Assembly: GCA_945787635.1 (NCBI GenBank)
Contig: CALZIK010000025.1
Span: 1-60,167, forward strand
Origin: Thermoanaerobaculia bacterium
Lineage (GTDB): Bacteria; Acidobacteriota; Thermoanaerobaculia; Multivoradales; JAHEKO01
DNA length: 60,167 nt
Direction: 5' to 3'
The position numbers and the translations under genes are program-made. Positions within the stretch are counted from its first letter, which is position 1. Each line of letters begins with the position of its first letter. Below, piece by piece: positions 36,601 to 44,868 of this stretch. Under the pieces are notes generated by a model that did no database searches, was not told the origin of the DNA, and saw only the letters and a program-made list of their open reading frames with translations.

Positions 36601-36748
36601 AGATGATCACCTGGACGTCGGAAAGATCCGGAATCGCATCGATCCTGGTTTCCTTGATTGCCCAGACTCCCGCCAGGATGGCGAGGACTAGACCGACCGT
36701 CACCAGGAGCTGGTTCTTGAGCGACCATTCGATCAGCCTATTGAGCAT
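33629..36748 (-). CDS. cusA: Heavy-metal RND efflux pump, CusA/CzcA family
   Basis: Inner-membrane proton-driven exporter of the HME-RND family. Its 1039 residues match the family: first span LLVTVGLVLAILAGVWAI, then DAIPDLSDVQVIIFTEFSGQAPQ, FGFSFVYVIFEDGTDLYWAR, the TM4 segment GGIAISIGVLVDAAVIMVENAHK with the acidic proton-relay residues, and WGGSEFMP-like porter motifs. The CusA-type signature and context with an HMBD-bearing CusB favour Cu(I)/Ag(I), but CzcA-type divalent metals cannot be excluded. Its start overlaps the end of the adaptor gene by 11 bp. Confidence 0.93.
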   Translation of the reverse strand: MLNRLIEWSLKNQLLVTVGLVLAILAGVWAIKETRIDAIPDLSDVQVIIFTEFSGQAPQVVEDQVTYPITTKMLAVPFAKVVRGYSFFGFSFVYVIFEDGTDLYWARSRVLEYLSGLTRDLPRGVSPQLGPDATGVGWAFMYTLNSKERSLADLRSYQDWYLKYGLSSVEGVSEVASIGGFVRQYQVEVDPVRLRAYGLPLQAIGRAIQRSNVEVGGRLVEMSEREFMVRGRGYVKDVRDLEAVVLGSGPGGVPILLKDIANITIGPEIRRGMADWNGEGETVGGIVVVRSGADTLSTIAKVRERLAELEAGLPDDVEISVAYDRTGLIERSIETLTETLIEELIVVALVCLVFLFHFRSAFVAIVSIPVSILLAFVIMKFQGLGANIMSLGGIAISIGVLVDAAVIMVENAHKHYEEWRGKRSHLEIIMRSAQEVGPTLFFTLLVITVSFMPIFTLEAQEGRLFKPLAFTKTYAMGLSAILAVTVVPVLMYWFVRGRIFSEKRHPVSRFLRFLYTPVLNLCLRWRWAVIGIMVVVLALTFIPLQTIGSEFMPPLWEGDLLYMPTTFPGVSITKAREIVQQTDKIIRSFPEVESVFGKVGRAETATDPAPLSMLETTIILKDPEEWRPGLTKDDLIAELDAAIQFPGLTNAWTMPIKTRIDMLSTGIKTPVGIKVAGPDLTVLEQIAKDVEAVVKPLPGTLSAYAERVMGGSYLDFDIDRLAASRFGLTVGDIQDVIQSAVGGMNVSWTVEGLERYPINVRYPRELRDNPVALREILVASPTGAQVPLGQLADIQLRQGPPGIKTENARPNAWVYVDLRGIDVGSWVRRAQREVAAQVEVPPGYTIFWSGQYEYMQRAKGRLLLIVPLTLTVIFLILYFHLKSIVKTAIVLSAIPFSLVGSVWLLWALDYNWSIAVWVGVIALAGLAAETGVVMLLYLDIAYEDWKRKGRMESYAQLAEAVDHGAVQRIRPKMMTVMATFFSLVPILWATGTGSDVMRRIAAPMVGGVFTSFVAELLVFPAIYFIWRAYRLDEGPLFPR

Positions 36749-38294
36749 GACCGCCCTCCCCCTCGCCGGCCGCGCCGGCCGGCTTCGGGGCCGGTTTCCG
36801 GCGCTGCGCGATCATCTTCTGGATGGCCGCCTGCAGGTTGGCCTCGGAATCGATCAGGAACTGAGCGGAAGTCACGACCCGGTCGCCCTCGGCGAGCCCC
36901 TCGAGAACCTCGACGTACTCCTCGCCCGGGTGTCCGAGCGTGACCGCGCGGGGCGCGAAGCGGCCCTCTCCCAGGTCCAGCACAACGACGCTGCGTTGCC
37001 CGGTTCGAAGGACCGCGAGAGAAGGCACGGTCAGAGCGTCTGGCGCGGCGACAGGCTCGAAAGTCACCGTGGCGAACATGCCGGCGCGCAGCCGGCCTCC
37101 CGGGTTGGGCACCTCGAGCTTCACCCTGAGGGTGCGGGTCTTCTCCGAGAACTCGGGCTCGATGAAACGGACCGTGCCACGGAAGGTCTCGCCGGGGAAA
37201 TAGGTGAACCTGACCTCAGCGGGAGTCCGCTCGCGAACCCACGCGACCTGATCCTCGAAGATCTCGACAGACAGCCACAACGAGGAGAGGTTGGCAATGT
37301 GGTAGGTCTCCATGCCCGGCTTGACCGCCATGCCTTCGAGCCCGGGCATGCGCTTCATGACCAGGCCGCTCGAAGGTGCCACGACCTTGAGCGTCCGGAA
37401 GATCTCACCGGTCTCCTCGAGCTCGGCGATCTGCTCCGGTGCGATGTCCCAGTACGAAAGCCGGGTCCGAGCAGCGTCCACAAGAGCCTCGGCTCTGCGA
37501 CGGGCGTCGGCGGCCGGGTCTTCCATGTTGGTGGCAAACTTCCTGGCGTATTCGATCGCCGACAGCAGCTCCTGCTCGGTCTGGACCAACTCCGGGGAGT
37601 AGACCTCGAACAACGGCTGCCCCCGCCTCACCGGTTCACCGACATAGTTGACGTAGACCTTCTCCACCCAACCCGTGTACTTGGTGGTGACCGTAACCAT
37701 GCGTTCCTGGTCGTATTCGAGGTACCCGACGGTTCGCACCTTGTGGGTGAGATCGCGCCGCTCGACCAGCGCGGTCTGGACGTTCATGTTTTGAACCACG
37801 GCCGGATTGATCGAGACCGTGGTCCCCGCGCCCATCGCCTGCTCGGCTTCGTCCGCGTAGAACGGCAGATAGTCCATCCCCATCTCGTCCTTCGCCGCCA
37901 CCGGCGACGTGATCGTCGGGTCCATCGGGTTGCGGTAGAAGAGGATCTCCCGCTCACTCGTCGAACCGAAGGGCGCCACCGCTCCGCGCCCGCTTAGTGC
38001 TCCGGCCACCCGCACCAGTTCCATGCCGCAGATCGGGCATTCGCCCGGATTCTCCTCCAGAATGTGTGGATGCATCGAACAGGTCCACAACTCTGCGTCT
38101 GGATCGCTTCCGGCTTCCTTCACCATTTCAGTCGCGCGCTGACCGGTGACCGGCTCGAGCCACGCATCGACCGGATGCAGGTTCAGGGGATCGAAGAAAA
38201 GAAGGTAGAAGACGACGAAGCTGCCGCCGATCCACAAAAGCGGCCCGAGCCACCGTTTCGACCTCTGTATCGCTCTCTTGTCGGTATTCGTCAT
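36738..38294 (-). CDS. cusB: Heavy-metal efflux membrane-fusion adaptor, CusB-like
   Basis: Periplasmic adaptor that joins the RND pump to the TolC-type channel. The 518 residues have a signal/membrane anchor (about 15-36), a heavy-metal-binding module at about 70-93 (TCSMHPHILEENPGECPICGM), a second Met/Pro segment (RNPMDPTITSPVAAKDEMGMDY) typical of CusB-type adaptors, biotinyl-lipoyl hairpin and beta-barrel domains (GWVEKVYVNYVGEPVRRGQPL). The metal module is of the same kind as in the CopA-type ATPase at 10.3-12.8 kb. ATGA overlap with the upstream TolC-like gene shows translational coupling. Confidence 0.93.
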   Translation of the reverse strand: MTNTDKRAIQRSKRWLGPLLWIGGSFVVFYLLFFDPLNLHPVDAWLEPVTGQRATEMVKEAGSDPDAELWTCSMHPHILEENPGECPICGMELVRVAGALSGRGAVAPFGSTSEREILFYRNPMDPTITSPVAAKDEMGMDYLPFYADEAEQAMGAGTTVSINPAVVQNMNVQTALVERRDLTHKVRTVGYLEYDQERMVTVTTKYTGWVEKVYVNYVGEPVRRGQPLFEVYSPELVQTEQELLSAIEYARKFATNMEDPAADARRRAEALVDAARTRLSYWDIAPEQIAELEETGEIFRTLKVVAPSSGLVMKRMPGLEGMAVKPGMETYHIANLSSLWLSVEIFEDQVAWVRERTPAEVRFTYFPGETFRGTVRFIEPEFSEKTRTLRVKLEVPNPGGRLRAGMFATVTFEPVAAPDALTVPSLAVLRTGQRSVVVLDLGEGRFAPRAVTLGHPGEEYVEVLEGLAEGDRVVTSAQFLIDSEANLQAAIQKMIAQRRKPAPKPAGAAGEGEGGHAQ

Positions 38295-39655
38295 GACTCA
38301 GATCGCTCCGTGTTCTTGTTTGATTCCAGTGCACCCCCGAGAGCGCCCTCGAGCTTCGCGAGACCGACCAGATAGTCGGTCCTGGCGCGAGCGACCGCGG
38401 TATGGGCCTCGAAGAGAACGTGCTCCGCGTCCAGGAGGTCGAGGGCGTTCAGGTTTCCGGTGATGTAGCCGGCCTGGGCGGATTCGAGAGCCTCCTCGGC
38501 CTGAACCACCAGGAGATCCTGAACCAAGCGCAGTTGCCGCCAACTGAGCGGAACTTGCTGCGCCAGGTCACCGATCGTCGCTTCAATCGCCGCTTCGATC
38601 TCTCGCTTGGCTTCTTGCGCCGCGCTCTCGAGCTCGATCGCCTCCTCGACCCCGGCGGCCAGCTTCCTGCGCCAGACCGGAAGGGTGACGGCTCCCTGGA
38701 TCGCGAGGATGTCGTCGCCGTTGTCCTCGGGCGGCTGCAGCCGGCCGGGGGTGTCGTCGCGCGGGTCGACCGCCGTGAACGTCAGGCCGACCTTGAAATC
38801 CGGGCGGTAGTCCTTCTCGGCCAACCGCACGAGGGCTTCGGCTCGGGCGATCCTCGAGTCCGCCGTCGCGAGCTCGGGGCGATAGCGATGCGCCGTCTCC
38901 ACCAATCGCCCGAGATCCAACCACACCTCCGAGGCGCTCGACAAGAGGCTTGGCGGTACCGGCAGCGACGAACCGGCCTCGCGATCGCGCAGGGCATTGA
39001 GCTGCGCCACGAGCCTGACGCGCCTCGTTTCGAGCTCGAGGAGGCGATTTTCGATCCGCGTGATCTCGGCCTGGAGCTTGATCACGCCCTGACCGCCGCC
39101 GACTCCGGTCGAGTAGCGAGCCCGAGCGATCTCTTCATGCTGCACCAGGTGAGAACGAAACTCCTCGGTGATCTCACGGTATCGCTCGAGAAAAGCCAAC
39201 TCGTAGAAGAGACGCCTGGACTCGGTGACCAGGGTCAGCCGTTTCGCCTCGACCTCGGATTCCAGGGCCGCGGCTTCATGGAGAGCAGCCTGCTCCTTGA
39301 GCGCCAGCTTGCCCGTCCAGGGCAGCCCCTGGACGATTCCCGCGGAGAGACGCTGAGGTCCGGTGCGGGTCTCGGGCGACTCCAGGAAGGTAGTCAGGCT
39401 GGCGACGGGATCCGGCAGCGCCCTGACCTGCGGCGCGCGCCCGGCCGCGGCTCGGGCACGGCCTTCTGCGGCAGCGACACCGGGGTTCCGCTCCAGGACC
39501 TCACCCACCACTTCCCGCAACACGGGATCTTCAATGCCTGCGACGATTCGGATTGCTGGTGAGGGATCCTGACTCGCCGACTGGCCGACCGTCGGCCAGG
39601 CAACCGCCAGAACTACGAGCGCAAACCGCGCGGAATACTGTTTTTCAAAACGCAT
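38291..39655 (-). CDS. cusC: TolC-family outer-membrane efflux channel
   Basis: The 454-residue protein has a signal peptide (hydrophobic 10-24, cleavage near GQSASQ) and the long helical hairpins of TolC-type proteins: RNPGVAAAEGRARAAAGR and GYITGNLNALDLLDAEHVLFEA mark the two structural repeats. It is the channel partner of the adaptor and pump encoded immediately downstream. The gene symbol is by position and family; the protein is not closely like E. coli CusC (no lipobox Cys). Confidence 0.88.
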   Translation of the reverse strand: MRFEKQYSARFALVVLAVAWPTVGQSASQDPSPAIRIVAGIEDPVLREVVGEVLERNPGVAAAEGRARAAAGRAPQVRALPDPVASLTTFLESPETRTGPQRLSAGIVQGLPWTGKLALKEQAALHEAAALESEVEAKRLTLVTESRRLFYELAFLERYREITEEFRSHLVQHEEIARARYSTGVGGGQGVIKLQAEITRIENRLLELETRRVRLVAQLNALRDREAGSSLPVPPSLLSSASEVWLDLGRLVETAHRYRPELATADSRIARAEALVRLAEKDYRPDFKVGLTFTAVDPRDDTPGRLQPPEDNGDDILAIQGAVTLPVWRRKLAAGVEEAIELESAAQEAKREIEAAIEATIGDLAQQVPLSWRQLRLVQDLLVVQAEEALESAQAGYITGNLNALDLLDAEHVLFEAHTAVARARTDYLVGLAKLEGALGGALESNKNTERSES

Positions 39656-39736
39656 GAAACTCCTCCAAAGATGATCTGCAGGGTCCCGGTCGCCCCAACC
39701 ACGGGACGATCCGGCACAGGTCTCTTCAGAAGAGAA

Positions 39737-40177
39737 TCAGAGCTGATAGGTCGAGAGCAGAGCGCAGCGATCCCGCGGGCGATGCGCGAGGCCGCCTGCC
39801 GCGGCCGGCGCGATCGCGGTGCCGGCCGGAGCGAGGATCGAGTCCATTGCGCTGACGGCATCGGAAGTCTGCAACCGAGGGGATCCGAAAGAATGCGCTT
39901 CGGATTCGCGAGTGCCGGCACCGGGCGCGCAGCAGTCGGCGGACGCCGGCGACGGCTCGCGATGACAGGGCGAAACGCCGGGAGACGCTTTCGCCTGGAC
40001 CATCGTGCCTGAATCCGACATCGCGTCGTGAAAGTCGGCCGAATGCGGCACCGAGGCGGCCTGCATCATCGGGCAGCCCGGCCTCATGGCGGCGGAGCGC
40101 GCGCAGACCTCAGCCGCGGGGATCGCAAGCATCGCGACCGCCAGCAACACTGCCAGGAAGGACCGGTTCGGGCTCAT
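39737..40177 (-). CDS. Small secreted Cys/His/Met-containing protein at head of metal-efflux operon
   Basis: The 146-residue protein from MSPNRSFLAVL has a signal peptide (hydrophobic 7-20, cleavage near VCARSA). The mature part contains scattered metal-ligand residues, notably RPGCPMMQ, HSADFHDAM, PCHREP and ADCCAPG, with little predicted fold. It is the first gene of the efflux operon, 81 bp before the TolC-like gene, so a periplasmic metal-binding or sensing role is plausible. No family recognised; the unstructured nature lowers confidence. Confidence 0.55.
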   Translation of the reverse strand: MSPNRSFLAVLLAVAMLAIPAAEVCARSAAMRPGCPMMQAASVPHSADFHDAMSDSGTMVQAKASPGVSPCHREPSPASADCCAPGAGTRESEAHSFGSPRLQTSDAVSAMDSILAPAGTAIAPAAAGGLAHRPRDRCALLSTYQL

Positions 40178-40186
40178 GACCACCGC

Positions 40187-40219
40187 ATAATACAGAAGAC
40201 GGCCGCGGCCGCAAGTCAA
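40187..40219 (-). promoter_or_regulatory. Possible MerR-type promoter of the efflux operon
   Basis: On the minus strand TTGACT (40214-40219) and TATTAT (40187-40192) are 21 bases apart, longer than the normal 17. The perfect 12-bp palindrome CGGCCGCGGCCG (40200-40211) sits in the spacer. Long-spacer promoters with an operator dyad between the -35 and -10 boxes are the hallmark of MerR-family metal regulators, although theirs are usually 19-20 bases. No regulator gene lies nearby. Confidence 0.4.
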
Positions 40220-40329
40220 GAGACCCACAAGCGTCCGCTTGCGAGTCCCACCCGTAGGGGTATTGCAGCGACCGCGAGGCCGTCCCTACGCTGTAACCCG
40301 CGTCGCGGACCCTCCGCCGGAGATCGGCC

Positions 40330-41154
40330 TTGTTCACGGACCTCTGGACCAGATTCCTCGAACTGAGCCCGGTCGGGCAGGCACTCGCAGGCACGCTGTT
40401 CACCTGGGGCCTGACCGCCCTGGGCGCGTCGCTGGTGTTCTTCGTTCGCCAGGAGAACAGAAAGCTCCTCGACGTGATGCTGGGTTTTACCGGTGGCGTC
40501 ATGATCGCGGCCAGCTTCTGGTCCCTACTCTCCCCGGCGATCGAGATGTCGGAGAGTCTCGGGAGACTCTCTTGGGTGCCCGCCGCAATCGGATTCTCCC
40601 TGGGCGCGGTGTTTCTTCGCCTGGCCGACTTCGTCACCCCGCACGTGCACCTAAAGGCGCCGATCGAGACGGCGGAGGGCATTCCCACCAGGCTCGAGCG
40701 CACGACCCTGCTGGTTCTCGCGATTACCTTGCACAACATCCCCGAAGGGCTGGCCGTGGGTGTCGCCTTCGGCGCCGCCGCCCACGGCCTCGAATCGGCC
40801 ACCGTCGCCACCGCGGTGGTGCTCGCGATCGGGATCGGCATCCAGAACTTCCCCGAGGGCATGGCGGTGTCGATGCCGCTCCGACGCGAAGGCTTCTCGC
40901 CGGCCAAGAGCTTCTGGTACGGCCAGCTCTCGGGAGCGGTCGAACCGGTGGCCGGAGTGCTTGGCGCCGCGGCGGTACTCACCTGGCAGCCGATCCTCCC
41001 CTACGCGCTGGCGTTCGCGGCCGGCGCGATGATCTTCGTGGTGGTCGAAGAGGTCATCCCCGAGGCTCAGAGCTCCGGCAACGGCGACGCCGCGACCATG
41101 GGCCTCGTCGCCGGCTTCGTGGTGATGATGATCCTCGATGTGGCCTTGGGCTAG
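40330..41154 (+). CDS. ZIP-family metal transporter
   Basis: The 274 residues (TTG start, GGAG eight bases upstream) have eight membrane segments. The metal-site helices are seen in LAITLHNIPEGLAVGVAFG (TM4) and IGIQNFPEGMAVSMPL (TM5), the paired HNxPEG/xNxPEG motifs of ZIP transporters such as ZupT. It imports zinc or other divalent metals into the cytoplasm. It is divergent from the efflux operon across a 152-bp shared region. Confidence 0.93.
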   Translation: MFTDLWTRFLELSPVGQALAGTLFTWGLTALGASLVFFVRQENRKLLDVMLGFTGGVMIAASFWSLLSPAIEMSESLGRLSWVPAAIGFSLGAVFLRLADFVTPHVHLKAPIETAEGIPTRLERTTLLVLAITLHNIPEGLAVGVAFGAAAHGLESATVATAVVLAIGIGIQNFPEGMAVSMPLRREGFSPAKSFWYGQLSGAVEPVAGVLGAAAVLTWQPILPYALAFAAGAMIFVVVEEVIPEAQSSGNGDAATMGLVAGFVVMMILDVALG

Positions 41155-41167
41155 CCCAGCCATTCCT

Positions 41168-41752
41168 CTAGGGAAACAGGCGCGCCACAGACCAGCCACC
41201 CTCGCGCCGGGTATAGACCCGCCGGTCGTGCAGTCGATGCGCCTTGCCCGACCAGAACTCGATTCGCTCGGGTTCGAGACGGTAGCCGCCCCAGAACGCC
41301 GGCCGCGGCACCGGCCGCACCGGGTAGCGCAGCTCGGCTTCGGCGAACCGCCGCAGCAGCTCGCCTCTTGACCCGAGCGGCTGGCTCTGCTTCGAGGCCC
41401 ACGCGCCCAGGCGGCTCAGCCGCGACCGGCCGGCCCAGTAGGCGTCCGACTCAGCCTCCGAGACTCGCGCCACCGGGCCCTCGACGCGTACCTGCTCCTC
41501 GATCGAGAGCCAGTGAAAGCAGAGAGCCGCCCGCGGATTCTCTTCCAGCTCGAGCGCCTTGCGGCTGCCGTAGTTGGTGTAGAAGACGAAGCCGTGCTCG
41601 TCGAAGCCCTTGAGCAAAACCATCCTCACTGCCGGCGCGCCGTCGGAGCCTGCGGTCGCCAGCGCGCAACGGGTGACATCGCCCGGCTCGCCGGCGGCCT
41701 TGGCGCGCTCGAAGAGCTCGCCGAACTGGGTGATCGGATTCTTGGCCTTCAC
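41168..41752 (-). CDS. pdxH: Pyridoxamine 5'-phosphate oxidase
   Basis: FMN enzyme that makes pyridoxal 5'-phosphate. The 194 residues carry the full PdxH pattern: NPITQFGELFERA, APAVRMVLLKGFDEHGFVFYTNY, SRKALELEENPRAALCFHW, VRVEGPVARV, and the C-terminal signature FWGGYRLEPERIEFWSG...LHDRRVYTR. It lies 31 bp downstream of the tryptophanase gene, which needs PLP, and is likely co-transcribed with it. Confidence 0.97.
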   Translation of the reverse strand: MKAKNPITQFGELFERAKAAGEPGDVTRCALATAGSDGAPAVRMVLLKGFDEHGFVFYTNYGSRKALELEENPRAALCFHWLSIEEQVRVEGPVARVSEAESDAYWAGRSRLSRLGAWASKQSQPLGSRGELLRRFAEAELRYPVRPVPRPAFWGGYRLEPERIEFWSGKAHRLHDRRVYTRREGGWSVARLFP

Positions 41753-41783
41753 GCGGGTCCGAGTCTATCGGTAGGCTCGCGCT

Positions 41784-43196
41784 CTAGGCCGACCTGGACG
41801 CCGGCGCCGGGCTCTTCGCTGTCGTGCCCAGCGGCTCGAAGACCGCCGAAAAATGCCGGAGCGCCGCCGGTTGTTTGACGATCCGGAAGCCTCCAATCGA
41901 CTCGCGCTGCTCGAAGGTCTCGCCGATGACCTCGATCACGTAGTCGATGTGGCTCTTGGTGTAGACGCGCCGCGGAATGGCCAGCCGTACGAGCTCGTTC
42001 TCCGCCGGGAACTCACGGCCGGTCTCCGGGTCGCGCCGTCCGAGCATGACCGAACCGATCTCGACCGAGCGGATGCCGCCCTGGAGATAGAGCGCCACCG
42101 CGAGCGCCTGCCCGGGGTACTGCGACCTCGGAATGTGCGGAAGCGCGCTCGCGGCGTCGATGTAGATGGCGTGGCCGCCCGGCGGCTGCACGATCGGGAC
42201 CCCGGCCGAGGCCAGATGCTCGCCCAGGTACCTGGTCGAGGCATGCCGGTAGCGCTGGTACTCGGGGTCGAGGGCCTCGTAAAGGCCGACCGCGATCGCT
42301 TCGAGGTCCCGGCCGGCCAGGCCGCCGTAGGTCGGAAATCCCTCGGTCAGGATCAGCAGCTCTTCCTCCTGGAGGGCGACCTCGTCGTCGTTGGTACACA
42401 GAAAGCCACCGATGTTGGCCATCCCGTCCTTCTTGGCGCTCATGGTGCAGCCGTCGGCGAGCGAGAACATCTCGCGGGCAATGTCGATCAGTGCCTTGTC
42501 TTCGTAGCCCGGCTCTCGACGCTGGATGAAATAGGCGTTCTCGGCGAACCGGCAAGCGTCCAGATAGAAGGGCACGCCGCGATCGCGGCTGAGCACGGAG
42601 GCGGCTCGCAGGTTGGCCATCGACACCGGCTGCCCGCCACCGCCGTTGTTGGTGATCGTGACCATCGTGAACGGCACCGCACCGGGGTTGCCGTCGAGGG
42701 TCCTCTCGAGAGCCTCGAGATCGATGTTGCCCTTGAACGGATGAGACGCCCCGAGGTCGTGCGATTCTTCGCACGGGAGATCCAGAGCCTTGGCGCCGGT
42801 CGCTTCGATGTTGGCCCTCGTCGTGTCGAAATGGGTGTTGTTGGGCACCACATGCCCGGGACGGCACAGAGTCGCGGCCAGAATCCGCTCGGCGGCTCGT
42901 CCCTGGTGCGTGGGGATGACGTGCCGAAAGCCGTAGATGTCTCGTACCGCGTCTTCGAAGCGGCGAAAGCTGTCGCTGCCGGCGTATGACTCGTCGCCCC
43001 GCATCATCGCCGCCCATTGCGCTGCGCTCATGGCACCGGTGCCACTGTCGGTGAGCAGATCGATCAGAATCGCGGCCGCCGGCACCTTGAAGAGGTTGTA
43101 GCCCGCCTCGTGGAGACAGTGTTCTCGGTCCTCCCGGCTGGTCATCCGGATCGGCTCGACCGACTTGATGCGAAACGGCTCGATGATCGTGGGCAT
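41784..43196 (-). CDS. tnaA: Tryptophanase (PLP-dependent beta-eliminating lyase)
   Basis: Splits tryptophan into indole, pyruvate and ammonia. The 470-residue protein starts at MPTIIEPFRIKSVEP, with GGGAGA seven bases upstream. Family motifs: IDLLTDSGTGAMS, MMRGDESYAGS, PTHQGRAAE, the PLP-Lys in TMSAKKDGMANIGG. The close relative tyrosine phenol-lyase differs at substrate residues: here HFDTTRAN (as FDTT in tryptophanase, versus FTTT in the phenol-lyase) and VEIGS (versus MERG with the phenol-lyase Arg381). Both favour tryptophanase. No leader peptide like tnaC is seen upstream. Confidence 0.85.
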   Translation of the reverse strand: MPTIIEPFRIKSVEPIRMTSREDREHCLHEAGYNLFKVPAAAILIDLLTDSGTGAMSAAQWAAMMRGDESYAGSDSFRRFEDAVRDIYGFRHVIPTHQGRAAERILAATLCRPGHVVPNNTHFDTTRANIEATGAKALDLPCEESHDLGASHPFKGNIDLEALERTLDGNPGAVPFTMVTITNNGGGGQPVSMANLRAASVLSRDRGVPFYLDACRFAENAYFIQRREPGYEDKALIDIAREMFSLADGCTMSAKKDGMANIGGFLCTNDDEVALQEEELLILTEGFPTYGGLAGRDLEAIAVGLYEALDPEYQRYRHASTRYLGEHLASAGVPIVQPPGGHAIYIDAASALPHIPRSQYPGQALAVALYLQGGIRSVEIGSVMLGRRDPETGREFPAENELVRLAIPRRVYTKSHIDYVIEVIGETFEQRESIGGFRIVKQPAALRHFSAVFEPLGTTAKSPAPASRSA

Positions 43197-43306
43197 AGTT
43201 GATCTCCCTGGACCCGTCGGTCCACTCCGATTCTCGCGCCCGCCGGGAGCGGGCGCCACACCCCGCGGGCCGGAAGCATCCCCCGCCGGAACGGGTGGGA
43301 GAGCGG

Positions 43307-43627
43307 CTATTCGTCCTCTACGACCACCGCCGTGCCGAAGACCAGCAACTCGGCCGCCATGGTCATGACCATCGAGGTCGAGAAACGCACCTCCACGACG
43401 GCGTTCGCGCCCAGCGAACGCGCTTCCTGGATCATCCGGTCGAGAGCCTGCTCCCGAGCCTCGGCGAAGAGCTTGGTGTACTCGCTGATCTCGCCGCCGA
43501 CCAGGTTGCGCAGGCCGGCCATCACGTCCTTGCCCAGGTGACGGGCGCGGATGGTGTTGCCGCGCGCCAGCCCGAGGGTTCTAACGATCTTCTTGCCTTC
43601 TATCGTCGCAGTGGTAGTCACGATCAT
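43307..43627 (-). CDS. YbjQ/UPF0145-family protein
   Basis: The 106-residue protein is a complete member of the UPF0145 family, with TATIEGKKIVRTLGLARGNTIRARH, ALDRMIQEARSLGANAVVEVRF and a conserved C-terminal strand. These small pentameric domains are of unknown function. Its start overlaps the stop of the anti-sigma gene (ATGA), so it belongs to the sigma/anti-sigma operon. Confidence 0.9.
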   Translation of the reverse strand: MIVTTTATIEGKKIVRTLGLARGNTIRARHLGKDVMAGLRNLVGGEISEYTKLFAEAREQALDRMIQEARSLGANAVVEVRFSTSMVMTMAAELLVFGTAVVVEDE

Positions 43628-44094
43628 TTCTCGACCCTCCGGTAGCGGTCGCTCTTGCGAGCCCGAAGCCGGTCGATCACGACCGACAGCAACAGGAGGA
43701 CCACCGCCGAGAGCCCTCCAAACGCCGCCAGCTTCTCGCCGAGGCTCTGGGTTCCCTGCCAGGCCTCGCCGAGGGCGAAACCGACAACGCCCACCACCCA
43801 GACGATCAGCATCAACCAGCCGACCCCGAAGGCCAGGCCGCTCGCGCCGCCTCGCGGGCGCTCATCCCATTGGTCATCGGACGGCACACGAAACTCCGTC
43901 CCCATCGTGGTCTTTCGCATCATCGCCAGTTCCTCCGTCAGTTTGCGACACTCGCCGCAGTCCACCAAGTGCACCCTCACCCGCTGCTCCTCTTCCTGGG
44001 TCAAGGCGTGATCGAGGTACCCGGTCAGCAGGGACTCGTCGAACGGCCTCCCGCAACCGGGCTCGGTCAACGCCAGGTCCTTTCGTTCAGTCAT
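43624..44094 (-). CDS. Zinc-finger anti-sigma factor
   Basis: The 156-residue protein has a zf-HC2-type motif near residues 28-50 (YLDHALTQEEEQRVRVHLVDCGECRKL, supplying His-x3-Cys-x2-Cys), and two membrane segments (about 88-108 and 124-140) ending in a short basic tail. Zinc-finger anti-sigma factors bind and hold ECF sigma factors at the membrane. Its start overlaps the sigma gene by 8 bp. The double span is less common than the single span of most of these proteins. Confidence 0.88.
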   Translation of the reverse strand: MTERKDLALTEPGCGRPFDESLLTGYLDHALTQEEEQRVRVHLVDCGECRKLTEELAMMRKTTMGTEFRVPSDDQWDERPRGGASGLAFGVGWLMLIVWVVGVVGFALGEAWQGTQSLGEKLAAFGGLSAVVLLLLSVVIDRLRARKSDRYRRVEK

Positions 44095-44764
44095 GGGAGG
44101 CGCCTCCCTTCGAGATCTGCTCCGCAGTGCCGCGGCCCGGGTCGAGATAGGCAGCCCGCAGCTTCTTGCGCGCCGCGTGGAGCCTCGACATCACGGTCCC
44201 CAGCGGGATCGACAAGACCCGGGACAGCTCTTCGTAGGAGAGATCGTGATAGTCGCGCAAGACGAGGATCTCGCGGTGCTTGGTGGGCAGACCCGAGACA
44301 GCGCGCCAGAGACGCCTCCGGGTCTGACGGGTCACGGCGTCGTCTTCCGGGCTCGCAGCGCGATCGACGATCTGATGCCCCAGATCGGGCCCGACCTCGA
44401 CGGCCAGCGGCTCGTTTCGGCGGAGCTTGCGCTTCCGCCACAGGTCGCGGACGAGATTCCGGACGACCGTGAACAGCCATGGCCTCAAGGGCCGCTCGCG
44501 ATCCAGACTACGGATGTGGCTGAACAGTTTGAGCATCGCCTCCTGCGAGACGTCCAGCGCGTCGTCCGGATTTCCGGTCATCTGCAGCGCCAGGACGAAC
44601 GCCGCCTTTCGGTGACGACGGGTCAGCTCGGCGAGCGCCCCGCCATTGCCCTGTTGCGCGCTGGCAAGAAGATCCCTTTCCGCCTCGGCGTCGTCCGATC
44701 GTCGTGACAGGGACGATGGGTCCGATAACGCACCAGCTTTCGTCAGGGTAAGAGCTCCGTTCAC
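44087..44764 (-). CDS. ECF-type RNA polymerase sigma factor
   Basis: The 225 residues contain sigma region 2 (DLLASAQQGNGGALAELTRRH; DALDVSQEAMLKLFSHI; RPWLFTVVRNLVRDLWRKR) and region 4 (LPTKHREILVLRDYHDLSYEEL; LSIPLGTVMSRLHAARKKL). It heads an operon with the zinc-finger anti-sigma factor and YbjQ. The N-terminal 20 residues are Ser/Asp-rich and outside the conserved fold. Confidence 0.93.
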   Translation of the reverse strand: MNGALTLTKAGALSDPSSLSRRSDDAEAERDLLASAQQGNGGALAELTRRHRKAAFVLALQMTGNPDDALDVSQEAMLKLFSHIRSLDRERPLRPWLFTVVRNLVRDLWRKRKLRRNEPLAVEVGPDLGHQIVDRAASPEDDAVTRQTRRRLWRAVSGLPTKHREILVLRDYHDLSYEELSRVLSIPLGTVMSRLHAARKKLRAAYLDPGRGTAEQISKGGASHD

Positions 44765-44868
44765 GCCTAGGGTACGCGCGGGCAGGCGGATTATTCGAGG
44801 CGCCGGCCGAAACTCGGCGAATCGATCGAGAACCGGCTGGCTTCAGCCCACCGATCGCGGTTCCAACG

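Noticed and set aside
36597-37997. 466-codon plus-strand frame opposite cusB
   Set aside because: Antisense shadow of the adaptor gene in high-GC DNA.
41784-43196. Tyrosine phenol-lyase
   Set aside because: Substrate-pocket residues (FDTT, VEIGS) match tryptophanase and not the phenol-lyase FTTT and MERG.
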